Source: UBA8337 sp965658615 (GTDB lineage Bacteria > Pseudomonadota > Alphaproteobacteria > RS24). From it: a DNA stretch of 23,812 nucleotides. Below the pieces are notes generated by a model that saw nothing but the letters and a program-made list of their open reading frames with translations, was not told where the DNA came from and ran no database searches. Positions 23,786 to 23,812 of this stretch are shown in pieces. Where the stretch lies: NCBI GenBank assembly GCA_965658615.1, contig CBFHSX010000028.1, forward strand, positions 1-23,812. The letters run 5' to 3'. Position numbers and translations under genes: made by a program. The first letter of the stretch is position 1; each line of letters begins with the position of its first letter.

Positions 23786-23812
23786 AAAAGCTTAAATAAT
23801 GCCGTTGCGCCC

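Overview
The window comes from an alphaproteobacterial chromosome and holds almost only core genes. The evidence is the 5' end of a 16S rRNA gene, a UbiG/NDUFAF5-type methyltransferase pair, an N-terminally extended PtsP (EI-Ntr), a DUF1178 and a DUF4167 protein (both typical of Alphaproteobacteria), and a gene order (lysC-ptsP ... prfA-prmC-DUF4167-clpB, and comF-nitrilase-DUF1178 next to ubiG) that I know from this class. Coding sequence is fairly GC-rich with GC-rich third positions, which explains the many long antisense open frames. I cannot assign the order from about 275 nt of 16S. I see no insertion sequence, phage gene, CRISPR array or tRNA.

Layout. Positions 1-275: 5' end of a 16S gene read leftward out of the window. 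Positions 276-908: its long leader, a strong promoter with A-tracts, and the divergent upstream region of a membrane-anchored M23 peptidase gene (909-2327, +). Positions 2334-13377 are one long minus-strand block, transcribed as lysC > ptsP > rodZ-like > ispG > prfA > prmC > DUF4167 gene > clpB. Its first six genes are tightly packed and the last two appear to have their own promoters: a sigma70-type one for DUF4167 and a heat-shock-type one for clpB just after a terminator. Positions 13493-14248: ubiG (+), divergent from lysC. Positions 14250-16297: comF > nitrilase > DUF1178 (-), coupled by overlaps. Positions 16308-17198: NDUFAF5-like methyltransferase (+). Positions 17195-19687: parvulin-type prolyl isomerase > argJ > mutT-like Nudix gene (-). 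Positions 19873-22539: secA (+). Positions 22616-23785: an epoxide-hydrolase-family alpha/beta hydrolase (+) whose last codons look frameshifted.

How the genes fit together. The block serves growth: peptide release and release-factor methylation (prfA, prmC), aspartate-family and arginine biosynthesis (lysC, argJ), isoprenoids and ubiquinone (ispG, ubiG), probable complex I assembly (NDUFAF5-like), cell shape and wall (rodZ-like, M23), protein export and envelope folding (secA, parvulin), disaggregation (clpB), nitrogen PTS signalling (ptsP) and nucleotide-pool cleaning (mutT-like).

I did not find a convincing new multi-gene system. The best leads are small: the hairpin-rich rRNA leader with a 16-bp palindrome, the overlapping terminator/heat-shock promoter before clpB, two genes that may be transcribed without a 5' leader, a candidate operator between lysC and ubiG, two conserved genes of unknown function in suggestive operons, and the terminal frameshift in the hydrolase. 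Motif and promoter calls were made by eye.
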